A program made the translations under genes and the position numbers. A stretch of 64,000 nt of DNA, taken from Microbacterium sp. TPD7012 (GTDB lineage: Bacteria > Actinomycetota > Actinomycetes > Actinomycetales > Microbacteriaceae). The stretch spans positions 784,772 through 848,771 of the forward strand of contig NZ_QDFV01000002.1 in the NCBI RefSeq assembly GCF_003075395.1. Reading direction: 5' to 3'. Numbering within the stretch: the first letter of the stretch is position 1; every line of letters starts with the position of its first letter. The notes below the pieces were generated by a model. The model had not been told where the DNA came from, searched no databases, and saw only the letters and a program-made list of their open reading frames with translations. This document shows positions 45,682 through 53,643 of this stretch, in pieces.

Positions 45682-46542
45682 TCATTCGTCGCGGAGCGCC
45701 CTGGCTGCGTCGGCCGTGCGCTGGAGCGCGTGCACCGTGTGGGCGTGGCGACGCTGGGCGACGCCGACGAAGAGGCAGTCGACGAGCGCGAGCTGGGCGA
45801 TGCGGCTGACCATGGCTCCCGCCCGGAAACGGGGTTCGCGCGCGTGGGTGAACAGGGCATGGTCCGATTCGCGGGCGAGAGGGGAGTCGACGACGCTCGT
45901 GACTCCGACCGTCGTCGTGCCGGCGCCGTGCGCCGCCTGCAGGAACCGCAGCGTCTCCCTCGTCGACCCCGAGTTCGAGAACCCGATCGCGACCGCTCTC
46001 GTCGCGCTGAGCGACGCCGCGGCGCTCGCCTCGTGCGCGTCGGACAGCACGATCGCCGAGCGCCCGATCCGGAGGAGCTTGTGTCCGAGGTCGTCGGCGA
46101 CCAGGCGGCTCGCGCCGACGCCGAAGAGCAGGATGCGGTCCGCCTGATCGATCGCCTCCACGGCCGCAGCGAGCACGTCGAAGTCGAGATTCCCGATCGT
46201 CTCCTCGATCGCGAGCAGCTCGAGCGCGGCGATCTTGCCGACGGCATCCGGAAGGGTGTCGCCCGTGGCGATCTCGGAGCCGAAACCGGCGGGGGCGTTG
46301 AACTGCACGGACTCGCGCCCGAGCTCGGCGGCCAGCGCCATCCGCAGTGCGGCGTAGCCGCGAAGGCCGATGACGCGGCAGAAGCGCACGACAGAGGCGA
46401 CCGAGGTGTCGCAGAGAGCGGCGAGCTCGGAGATCGTGCTCTCGACGGCGGTGGTGGGATCGTCGGCGATGACGCGGGCGATCCGAGCGAGCGAGGGCGG
46501 AAGGGTCTCGGCGGCCGTCGCGATGGTCGTCTGGATGCTCAT
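45682..46542 (-). CDS. RpiR/MurR-family regulator
   Basis: 286 residues. The N-terminal RpiR helix-turn-helix is TISELAALCDTSVASVVRFC, and the C-terminal SIS sugar-phosphate domain has ILLFGVGASRLVADDLGHKL and AIGFSNSGSTRET. MurR-type members bind MurNAc-6-phosphate. It is divergent from the kinase-murQ operon across 73 nt with a palindrome, so it probably represses that operon. The ATG follows AGGAGGGGC. Confidence 0.88.
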   Translation of the reverse strand: MSIQTTIATAAETLPPSLARIARVIADDPTTAVESTISELAALCDTSVASVVRFCRVIGLRGYAALRMALAAELGRESVQFNAPAGFGSEIATGDTLPDAVGKIAALELLAIEETIGNLDFDVLAAAVEAIDQADRILLFGVGASRLVADDLGHKLLRIGRSAIVLSDAHEASAAASLSATRAVAIGFSNSGSTRETLRFLQAAHGAGTTTVGVTSVVDSPLARESDHALFTHAREPRFRAGAMVSRIAQLALVDCLFVGVAQRRHAHTVHALQRTADAARALRDE

Positions 46543-46570
46543 GCCCCTCCTGGGCTCGGAAACGGCCGGA

Positions 46571-46585
46571 TGAACAATTGTTTCA
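46571..46585. promoter_or_regulatory. Palindrome at the rpiR/kinase divergent promoter
   Basis: TGAACAATTGTTTCA, a near-perfect dyad overlapping the predicted -35 element of the kinase gene. It is a candidate site for the RpiR-type regulator. Confidence 0.45.
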
Positions 46586-46609
46586 CGATTAGTTGCTTCT
46601 GCGTAGACT
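46581..46609 (+). promoter_or_regulatory. Predicted leaderless promoter of the kinase-murQ operon
   Basis: TTTCAC (46581-46586), a 17-nt spacer and TAGACT (46604-46609), then exactly 6 nt to the ATG at 46616. The transcript would start at or next to the start codon. No ribosome-binding site is present. Confidence 0.6.
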
Positions 46610-46615
46610 ATTTTC

Positions 46616-47506
46616 ATGAGTTCCCCGCGCCCCGCCGTCGCCGTCGATCTCGGCAAGTCCCGGTGCCGTGTCTCGTCCGGCGACGTGGTCCGCGAGGGCG
46701 TGGGCGCCCCCGGCCTCGCCGCGGCCGACGGCGTGAACGCGGCGACCGCCGCCATCCTGCCTCTGCTGCGGGCGGACGACGGCCCCATCGACCTCGTCGG
46801 AGTCGGCGCCGCGGGCGCATGGAGCGCCCCCGGCGCAGCCCGACGGCTGGCCGCCGCTCTGGCGACGGCGACGCACGCGAGGGTCGCCGTCGCGTCCGAC
46901 GTCGTCGCCGCGCACGCCGGTGCGCTCGCAGGCGGGGAGGGCGTGCTCCTCATCGCCGGCACCGGCGCCGCGGCACTCGGCATCGATGCCGACGGCGCCA
47001 GGCTCGTCGACGGATGGGGGCCCGAGCTCGGCGACTTCGGGAGCGGGTCCTGGCTCGGCCGGGAGGCCCTGCGCGCGGTGCTCCGCGCATCCGCGGGTCT
47101 GTCGCCCGACACCGTGCTCGCCCCGGCGATCGAGGCGCGGATCGGCACGGCATCCGACATCATCGGCTGGCTGGCGGATCCCGAACCGCTCGCGCGGCGG
47201 CTCGCGACCTTCGCCCCGCTGGTGCTCGACTCCGCGGCCGCAGGCGATCGCGTGGCCGGCGAGATCGTCGACGACGCGGTGCGGCTGCTCACCGCTTCCG
47301 CGGTCGCCGCCTCGTCCCGCACGCTCACGGTCGCGCTCCACGGTGGGCTCACCCAGCACGCCTGGTTCCGTGCCGCCCTGGTCTCCGCGCTGCAGGCGGC
47401 GGGACGGCAGACCGTCCCCGCAGCCGGCACCGCTCTCGACGGCGCGCTGCTCCTCGCGCGCCGTGCCGATCTTCCCCACGAAAGGTTCGTGCACCGTGCC
47501 GAATGA
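46616..47506 (+). CDS. BadF/BadG/BcrA/BcrD-family amino sugar kinase (MurK-like)
   Basis: 296 residues of the ASKHA ATPase fold: phosphate-1 motif VAVDLGKSRCRV, phosphate-2 LLIAGTGAAALG and the family segment GPELGDFGSGSWLGREAL. Members phosphorylate GlcNAc and, in Clostridium MurK, also MurNAc. Here the next gene is murQ (11-nt overlap), so MurNAc is the likely substrate. The start has no ribosome site but a -10 element 6 nt upstream. It may act in cell-wall sugar recycling. Confidence 0.85.
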   Translation: MSSPRPAVAVDLGKSRCRVSSGDVVREGVGAPGLAAADGVNAATAAILPLLRADDGPIDLVGVGAAGAWSAPGAARRLAAALATATHARVAVASDVVAAHAGALAGGEGVLLIAGTGAAALGIDADGARLVDGWGPELGDFGSGSWLGREALRAVLRASAGLSPDTVLAPAIEARIGTASDIIGWLADPEPLARRLATFAPLVLDSAAAGDRVAGEIVDDAVRLLTASAVAASSRTLTVALHGGLTQHAWFRAALVSALQAAGRQTVPAAGTALDGALLLARRADLPHERFVHRAE

Positions 47507-48431
47507 CGACGCCCGACTGACCGCCCTGCTCTCGGTGCTCGAGAGCCTCGACACCGAGGCGTCGACCACGGAGCGCGGCGACCTCGACCTGCTCGACACC
47601 GCCGAGCTCATCCGGCGCATGAACGCCGAGGACCGCCGCGTCCCGGCCGCGGTCGCGGAGCGCGCCGCCGAGATCGCCTCGGCGATCGACGGGATCACCG
47701 CGCGGTTCCGCCGCGGCGGACGGCTCATCTACATCGGTGCGGGAACCGCAGGGCGCATCGGCGTGCTCGACGCGAGCGAGTGCCCTCCCACCTTCGGGAC
47801 GGACCCCTCGATGGTCGTGGGGCTGATCGCCGGGGGCGAGACCGCGATCCGGTCCGCCGTCGAGAACGCGGAGGACGACGACGAGGCGGCCGCCGCATCG
47901 CTGCGCGACCTCGACCTGTCCGCGAGCGACACGGTCGTCGGCATCTCGGCATCCGGGCGGACGCCCTACGTCGTCGGCGGGCTGGAGTACGCGCGGGGGC
48001 TCGGCGCGCTGACGGTCGCGATCGCCTCGAATGCCGACTCCGCCATCGGCGCGGCCGCCGAGATCGCGATCGAGGTGGTCACCGGACCCGAGTTCATCTC
48101 GGGATCCACACGGCTGAAGTCCGGCACCGCGCAGAAGCTCGTGGTGAACATGCTCACCACGCTGTCGATGATCAAGCTCGGCAAGACCTATCGCGGGGTC
48201 ATGGTCGACCTGCTCGCCACCAACGAGAAGCTGCACGCCCGGTCCATCCGCACGGTGTCGCAGCTCGCCGGCGTCGGCGTCGACGCCGCGTCGGAGGTGC
48301 TCCGTGCCGCCGACGGCTCGGTGAAGCTCGCCCTGCTGATGCTCGCCGTCGACGCGTCGCCCGAGGCCGCGGCATCCGCGCTCGTCGACGCCGACGGCAT
48401 CCTCCGCGACGCGATCGCCGCGCTCGCCTGA
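47496..48431 (+). CDS. murQ: N-acetylmuramic acid 6-phosphate etherase MurQ
   Basis: 311 residues. SIS-domain signature RLIYIGAGTAGRIGVLDASE continues as CPPTFG with the catalytic-type Glu; LKSGTAQKLVVNMLTTLSMI and KLGKTYRGVMVDL are family markers. It cleaves the lactyl ether of MurNAc-6-phosphate to give GlcNAc-6-phosphate and lactate, in the cytoplasm. The start is the GTG at 47496 with AAAGG upstream, inside the end of the kinase gene, so the two are coupled. No MurNAc transporter gene is in the window. Confidence 0.94.
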   Translation: MPNDDARLTALLSVLESLDTEASTTERGDLDLLDTAELIRRMNAEDRRVPAAVAERAAEIASAIDGITARFRRGGRLIYIGAGTAGRIGVLDASECPPTFGTDPSMVVGLIAGGETAIRSAVENAEDDDEAAAASLRDLDLSASDTVVGISASGRTPYVVGGLEYARGLGALTVAIASNADSAIGAAAEIAIEVVTGPEFISGSTRLKSGTAQKLVVNMLTTLSMIKLGKTYRGVMVDLLATNEKLHARSIRTVSQLAGVGVDAASEVLRAADGSVKLALLMLAVDASPEAAASALVDADGILRDAIAALA

Positions 48432-48447
48432 CGGGATGCGGTCGCGT

Positions 48448-50430
48448 TCAGTGACCGCAGCTGCAGGCGGCGCCTCCGCCGCAGCATCCCTCCGCCGCCG
48501 GAGCGGCATGCGCCTGTGAGGACTCCGGCACGTCCATCGCGGGGTTCTGGTCGAGGAAGCCGTTCGGCTTGAACCAGAAGCCCGCGTAGTCGACGGGCAT
48601 GATGGGCCAGTCCTCGGGGCGGGGGAAGTGCGTGAGCCCGAACGTGTGCCAGAGCACGATGTCCTCGCCGTCGATCGAGCGATCGCCCGCCGAGTACTCG
48701 GGCAGTCCCGCCCCGCCCTGATGCGCGTTCGGGTAGCGACCCGCGGGCCAGATCTGCCCCGGCTCGTGCCGCGTCGCCCAGAGGTGCTTCGTGGCGAAGG
48801 CGGCACGTGCGGCGACCGACGACTCCGGATCGGCCATCAGCAGAGCGGTCGGCTCGGGGATCAGGTGATACGCGGTGGGGCGGCCCACCCGGTTGGTCCG
48901 CGTGGCGCTCTGCACCTCCCAGACGCGCGCGACCGACGTGTCGGCCTCGCGCTGCGCTGCCTGCTCCGTCGCGAGGAGCGTCTCCGACCAGGTGAACGCG
49001 TTGCCGAAGGGGTTGTCCGGACCCATCGGCACGCGCTGGGCGTCGATCTCGAGGAGTCGGTTGTCGTCTCCGTCGATCGCGACGTCGAGTCGGGCGCAGA
49101 ACAGATGCTGGTGCACCGGGGCGAAGACGCCGGGTGCGAGCTCGGTCGCGTGGCTCTGCCGCACGCCGGGCTCGCCGGCTGCGGCGAAGACGATGCCGGT
49201 GGCCTTCGCGACGACCTCGATCGAGCCGTCGAGGGAGAAGTTCCAGTAGAAGCCGTAGTCGTAGTTGCCGATCGTCGAGAAGTACGACACCACGAAGCGG
49301 CGCGAGCGGCGCACGTCGGAGCGGCCGGAGAGGTCGGTGTGCTTCCAGAGGATGCCGTAGTCCTCTTCGTGCATGCAGATCACGTTCGGGATGCGCACCG
49401 GGTTGCCGTGATCGTCGGCCACATGGCCGTCGAGGTAGCGGATGACGCCGAGGCAGTCGCAGCCGAGCTCGAGGTGGTTGGCGTTCTTGCCGAGGAGGTA
49501 CTCGCCGGCGTCGAAGTAGCTGATCCAGAAGCGTCCCGGTGCGGTGTCGCCGTAGGGCACGACCATCTCCGGCACGCTCGCCCTGCTCAGCACCGAGCGT
49601 CCGCCGAACGAGACGTCGTGCAGCACGAGGCCTTCGCGGGCGTTGAAGTCCACGCGCATCGACCAGCCCTCCCACTCGACGAGGGAGCCTGTGACCGTGA
49701 AGCTCGGCCCCTCGGGCTGGGTGATCTCGATGGGCTTGAGGGTCGTGCGCGCGGCTCCCTGGGCCTCGGGGTAGTAGTTGCCGTGTCCGGCGGGGACCGG
49801 TACATCGCCGTGGTCCTCGACCCGGATGACGCTGTTCGTCGTGAGGTCGATGTGCACGATCAGTCCCTCGACGGGGTGCGCCCAGGGGGAGTCGGCCTCG
49901 TCGTTCTTGAGGAACGTGAGGGAGCGGATGACGCGGCGGCCGACCTCGTCGGCGCGGCCGGTGTATCCCGGGGCGAGCGGACCGCAGAACGCCAGCGCCA
50001 TGTGGTCGGCGAGGCCGCGGCGCGTCATCGCGGCCTGCCACTCGGGCGAGGCCTTCGCGATCGTCTCGGCGCGCTCGTACTCCTCGAACAGATACTGCGG
50101 CTGGCCGTAGGGCGGCGCGTCGTTGGGCACCCGCTCGGTGCGGAGGACCTCGCCGCGGGTGATCGACACGATGACCTCGGTGGCGACGCCGGTGGCGATG
50201 TCGAGCAGCGTGACGTCGACTCGCCGGTCGATCGGCGCCCCGGGATGCCAGGCGGCGCGCTCCTGCTTCGTCGGCTCGTCGGGGAGCAGCATCGGCACGC
50301 GCGTGGTCTCGGTCATGAGGCCGGCGGCGTCGAGGACGGCGCGGGCGGCGGCGATCTCCGGGCCGGTGAGCGGATCGAGCGGATGCGGGACGGCGATCTT
50401 CTCGATGACGGGCTGCGGGTGGTGGGACAT
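48448..50430 (-). CDS. Copper/topaquinone primary amine oxidase
   Basis: 660 residues. The topaquinone precursor is Tyr390 in TIGNYDYGFY. The catalytic base is Asp307 in SYFDAGEYL. Copper ligands are His440 and His442 (VHQHLF) and His601 (LTHFPRPEDWPIMP). It oxidises a primary amine such as phenylethylamine or tyramine to the aldehyde, with H2O2 and ammonia. It is ~20 residues longer than Arthrobacter phenylethylamine oxidase, with a tail EGCCGGGAACSCGH. No signal peptide, so it is cytoplasmic. I chose the ATG at 50430; a TetR-type operator lies about 16-33 nt upstream. Confidence 0.95.
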   Translation of the reverse strand: MSHHPQPVIEKIAVPHPLDPLTGPEIAAARAVLDAAGLMTETTRVPMLLPDEPTKQERAAWHPGAPIDRRVDVTLLDIATGVATEVIVSITRGEVLRTERVPNDAPPYGQPQYLFEEYERAETIAKASPEWQAAMTRRGLADHMALAFCGPLAPGYTGRADEVGRRVIRSLTFLKNDEADSPWAHPVEGLIVHIDLTTNSVIRVEDHGDVPVPAGHGNYYPEAQGAARTTLKPIEITQPEGPSFTVTGSLVEWEGWSMRVDFNAREGLVLHDVSFGGRSVLSRASVPEMVVPYGDTAPGRFWISYFDAGEYLLGKNANHLELGCDCLGVIRYLDGHVADDHGNPVRIPNVICMHEEDYGILWKHTDLSGRSDVRRSRRFVVSYFSTIGNYDYGFYWNFSLDGSIEVVAKATGIVFAAAGEPGVRQSHATELAPGVFAPVHQHLFCARLDVAIDGDDNRLLEIDAQRVPMGPDNPFGNAFTWSETLLATEQAAQREADTSVARVWEVQSATRTNRVGRPTAYHLIPEPTALLMADPESSVAARAAFATKHLWATRHEPGQIWPAGRYPNAHQGGAGLPEYSAGDRSIDGEDIVLWHTFGLTHFPRPEDWPIMPVDYAGFWFKPNGFLDQNPAMDVPESSQAHAAPAAEGCCGGGAACSCGH

Positions 50431-50447
50431 CGTCGACCTCACTATTT

Positions 50448-50463
50448 TCGAGCAAGTGCTCAA
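50448..50463. promoter_or_regulatory. Operator candidate at the amine oxidase promoter
   Basis: On the minus strand TTGAGCACTTGCTCGA. It shares 12 of 16 positions with TTGAGCGCTCGATCAA at 51154-51169 beside the neighbouring TetR gene. Confidence 0.6.
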
Positions 50464-50531
50464 TAAACGGGTTGGCACGATCGTACGACGGAACGCCCGG
50501 CGTCACAAGACCCGGGCCGCGGCGGTGCGGA

Positions 50532-51116
50532 TCAGGCGCGCCAGGGGGCGAGGATGCCCTCGAGCACGGCCAGGTGCGCCGAGGCCGGCTGAGGCTCGGT
50601 GACCTCGACCACCTGCTGGCCGTAGGTGATCGAGCGCAGCAGCGCCATCACGGCATCCTGCGGGGTCTCGGCGCGGAGCGTGCCATCGGCGACCGCCTCC
50701 TCGAGGGAGGAGCGGATGCTGTCCTGCCATGTCGCGAGGGTGGGTGCCCCGGCATCCGGCGTCGTCTCGAGGGTGGCGACGCGCCCCCAGAATCCGACGA
50801 CCACATGCGCTTCGCTGCGGGTGCGCTCGTCGACCGGGAGGACCTCGCGCATGAGCGCGTGCAGTCGGGGCAGGCCGCGCAGGCCCGCGGTGGCGTCGGC
50901 GATCCGCGTGTCGGTGCGACGGGTGACCTCGGCGGCGGCGGCGCGCACGACGTCGTCGAACCCGTCGAAGTAGTGCCAGAGCGATCCGGTCGCCACGCCG
51001 AGCTCCTTCGCGACCGCGCGCGACGACACGTTCTCGTGACCGTCGCGGGCGGCGACGGTCAGCAGCGCCTCGGCGATCTGCCGGCGGCGCTCATCGTGAT
51101 CGACGATGCGGGGCAC
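50532..51116 (-). CDS. TetR-family regulator of the amine oxidase
   Basis: 194 residues. The helix-turn-helix is VSSRAVAKELGVATGSLWHYF with the usual downstream Asp/Glu pair (quoted run kept to its core AVAKELGVATGSLWHYF). The C-terminal domain is of unknown ligand. I chose the GTG at 51116, with AGGA 7 nt upstream, over an ATG at 51134 that has no ribosome site. It lies in line with and upstream of the amine oxidase gene (101-nt gap) and divergent from a membrane protein. Related operator-like sites at both promoters make it the likely regulator. Confidence 0.8.
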   Translation of the reverse strand: MPRIVDHDERRRQIAEALLTVAARDGHENVSSRAVAKELGVATGSLWHYFDGFDDVVRAAAAEVTRRTDTRIADATAGLRGLPRLHALMREVLPVDERTRSEAHVVVGFWGRVATLETTPDAGAPTLATWQDSIRSSLEEAVADGTLRAETPQDAVMALLRSITYGQQVVEVTEPQPASAHLAVLEGILAPWRA

Positions 51117-51153
51117 GTTCACATCCTGTCGCATCCGAGGGGGTATAGCTATC

Positions 51154-51169
51154 TTGAGCGCTCGATCAA
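51154..51169. promoter_or_regulatory. Operator candidate between the tetR and membrane-protein genes
   Basis: TTGAGCGCTCGATCAA, immediately upstream of the -10 element of the membrane-protein gene and 38 nt before the TetR start codon, so one bound protein could cover both promoters. Confidence 0.55.
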
Positions 51170-51181
51170 TATACTTCGCGG

Positions 51182-51712
51182 GTGGAGCATCTCCTGCCGG
51201 CGGCGCCGTGGCTGATGGCCGCGGCGGCGATCGTCTCGGCCGCGGCCTGCGTGGCCGCGTGGCGCTCCGTGCCCTGGCAGGGCAGGCAGTCGGCTCTCGT
51301 GATGGCGGCGGTGATGCTGCTGGTGGCGGTCGGCGAGGGCGGTCCCGTCCTCGGCCTGATCCTCGGTGCGGTGCTGCTGCTCTCCGCGATGCTCGGGACC
51401 ATGGGGGTCCGTGGAACGCCGGCCGCCGCCACGTGCTGCCACCGCGCGCTCGTGTCGCTGGTGATGGCGATCTGCTCCTTCGAAAGCGCGTCGACCGGGC
51501 AGGCCGCCGCCGTGGCAGGTCACGGTCATGGCCAGGGGCTGTCGGGGCTGCTCTCGGTCGTCGTCGTGGTCGGGGTGATCAGCGTCGTGCTGTGGACGGT
51601 CGTCGCGGAATGGGTCGTCGAGCCGGTGCACCACGGGCGCACCGCGCGCCTGCTCACGACCGAGTCCTGGGCTATGGCGGCGGGAGTCGCCGTGATGTGC
51701 CTCGGGTTCTGA
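51182..51712 (+). CDS. Small multipass membrane protein of unknown function
   Basis: 176 residues with about 5 hydrophobic helices. It has a Cys pair (AATCCHRA) and a His-rich loop (AGHGHGQGL), which could bind a metal. It shares general character with actinobacterial DUF5134-type proteins, but I cannot make that assignment firmly. Its GTG start is preceded by TATACT and exactly 6 nt with no ribosome site, so a leaderless mRNA is likely. The shared TetR operator suggests co-regulation with the amine oxidase. Confidence 0.6.
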   Translation: MEHLLPAAPWLMAAAAIVSAAACVAAWRSVPWQGRQSALVMAAVMLLVAVGEGGPVLGLILGAVLLLSAMLGTMGVRGTPAAATCCHRALVSLVMAICSFESASTGQAAAVAGHGHGQGLSGLLSVVVVVGVISVVLWTVVAEWVVEPVHHGRTARLLTTESWAMAAGVAVMCLGF

Positions 51713-51741
51713 CCGCTGATGCGGTCCGGTAGCGTGGCCGG

Positions 51742-52407
51742 ATGCCCCTCGCCCTGATCACCGGCGCCGCGCGCGCGAACAGCATCGCGGCCGGCATCGT
51801 GCCGCGTCTGCGCGCGGCAGGCTGGACCGTCGTCACCAGCGACCTGCGCGATGCGGATCACCCCGCCGACCTCTCGACAGCGGAGGGCCCTGACGCTCTG
51901 ATCGCCGAGGTCACCGCCGCGCACGGACCGATCTCGGCGCTCATCCTCAGCCATGCGCACGACGTCGAATCCGGCATCCTCGACACGACCGCTGAGAGCT
52001 TCGACCTGCACGTCGCGGTGAACGCCCGAGCGAGCCTGCTGCTGATCGCGGCGTTCGCGCGCCAGATCGGCGACGACGGCGGCGCGATCGTGGCGCTCAC
52101 GAGCGACCACGTCACCGGCAACCTGCCGTACGGCGCGTCCAAGGGCGCGCTCGATCGGCTCGTGATCTCGGCGGCGCGCGAGCTCGGCCCACGGGGCATC
52201 TCGGCGAACGTGCTGAATCCCGGCCCGATCGACACCGGATGGATGGATGACGAGACGCGCACCCAGCTGGGAGAGATGACCCCGCTCGGTCGACTCGGTC
52301 GACCGGCCGACGTCGCGGCAGTCGTGGAGTTCCTCGTGTCCGACGAAGGGCGCTGGATCTCGGGTCAGCTGCTCAAGTCCGACGGGGCGTTCTCGGCGCG
52401 GTACTGA
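51742..52407 (+). CDS. Short-chain dehydrogenase/reductase
   Basis: 221 residues. The N-terminal motif is LALITGAARANSIAAGI, in which the glycine pattern deviates from TGxxxGxG, and the active site Tyr-x3-Lys is YGASKGALDRL. LNPGPIDTGWM is the PG loop. The catalytic Ser is in ALTSDHV. The ATG follows TAGCGT and 6 nt with no ribosome site, again suggesting a leaderless mRNA. The cofactor motif resembles atypical 3-oxoacyl-ACP reductases. Substrate unknown. Confidence 0.82.
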   Translation: MPLALITGAARANSIAAGIVPRLRAAGWTVVTSDLRDADHPADLSTAEGPDALIAEVTAAHGPISALILSHAHDVESGILDTTAESFDLHVAVNARASLLLIAAFARQIGDDGGAIVALTSDHVTGNLPYGASKGALDRLVISAARELGPRGISANVLNPGPIDTGWMDDETRTQLGEMTPLGRLGRPADVAAVVEFLVSDEGRWISGQLLKSDGAFSARY

Positions 52408-52425
52408 GACGCCGCCCCACGCGGC

Positions 52426-53643
52426 TCAGCCGCGAGCCGCCGGTCGAACGAACACCCAGGCGGCGAAGGCCGACGCCGCTGCGGCGACCGTCATGGTGAG
52501 GGCCATCGTCACGGCATCGGTGCCGCCGATCCCTGCGGCGAGCGGCGCGACGACCGGTCCGAAGAGGAAGGTCGCCATCCCGAGCAGCGCTGACGCGGTG
52601 CCTGCCCTGGCGCGGTGGTGGGCGAGGGCGAGCGTCTGCCCGTTCGGCCCGCCGATCCCCGCGCACAGCATGAAGCCGACGAGTGCCGCGACGACCCCGG
52701 TGACTCCGGTGCCGATCAGCGCGAGCACGAGGAACATCGTCGTCGCGACCAGGGTCGTGGTGATCCCGCCGAGGTACACGTTCAGCGGTCCCCAGCGGCG
52801 CACGACCAGGCGGCTCGTCTGTCCGCCGACGATGCTGGCCAGCGCCCCCGCAGCGAAGGCGAGGCTGAACTCCTGCGGGGTGAGGCCGAACTCGTCCTGC
52901 AGGACGAAGGAGGACATCGACAGGTAGGTGAAGAAGGCGACACCGCCACCCGCTGCGGCGATGAGCACGGCGAGGAAGAGGCGGTCGCGCACGACGGCGC
53001 CCGCGTGCCCGCCGAGTGCTCGCAGGCCGCCCCCGTGCCGCTCGGCGGAGGGCAGGGTCTCCGGCAGCGCGAGAACCACGACCAGGAGGAGGGCGATCCC
53101 GACACCGCCGAGCACCCAGAAGATCCCTCGCCAGTCCATGATGCGCGCGAGCTGCCCGCCCACCACGGGAGCGATGATCGGCGCCGTGCCCGAGACCAGG
53201 AACAGCAGCGACAGCATGCGGGAGAGCTCGACGCCGTCGAACTGGTCACGGGCGATCGCCAGGCAGATCACGATCCCGGCGGAGCCGGCGAGGCCCTGCA
53301 GGAAACGGGCGAGCAGCAGCAGCTCGATGCTCGGCGCCATCGCGCACAGCGCCGACAGCAGCGCGAAAGCCGTCACCCCCGCCATCAGCGGGAGTCGCCG
53401 GCCGTAGCGGTCGCTGAGCGGCCCCGCGACGAGTTGCCCGAGTCCGAGCCCGATCATGCACGCCGACATCGTCGCCTGGCCGAGTGCCTCGGTCGTCGCG
53501 AGGGAGGCAGCCAGCTGCGGCAGCTGCGGCAGATACAGGTCCATCGACAGCGGACCGAAGGCCTCCAGCATCCCCAGCACGAGCATCGCGTGCAGCGTGC
53601 CCATCCGCGGGCGCCCGGGTTCGCCGGAGACCGGGATGCTCAT
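52426..53643 (-). CDS. Bcr/CflA-type MFS drug exporter
   Basis: 405 residues with 12 predicted helices. The Bcr/CflA features are EAFGPLSMDLYLPQLPQLAA in helix 1 and the loop GPLSDRYGRRLPLM. DHA1-type transporters of this group export drugs or sulfonamides by proton antiport. It is the last gene of a six-gene minus-strand run and overlaps the preceding esterase by 4 nt, so it probably exports a product or toxic substrate of that pathway. Confidence 0.88.
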   Translation of the reverse strand: MSIPVSGEPGRPRMGTLHAMLVLGMLEAFGPLSMDLYLPQLPQLAASLATTEALGQATMSACMIGLGLGQLVAGPLSDRYGRRLPLMAGVTAFALLSALCAMAPSIELLLLARFLQGLAGSAGIVICLAIARDQFDGVELSRMLSLLFLVSGTAPIIAPVVGGQLARIMDWRGIFWVLGGVGIALLLVVVLALPETLPSAERHGGGLRALGGHAGAVVRDRLFLAVLIAAAGGGVAFFTYLSMSSFVLQDEFGLTPQEFSLAFAAGALASIVGGQTSRLVVRRWGPLNVYLGGITTTLVATTMFLVLALIGTGVTGVVAALVGFMLCAGIGGPNGQTLALAHHRARAGTASALLGMATFLFGPVVAPLAAGIGGTDAVTMALTMTVAAAASAFAAWVFVRPAARG

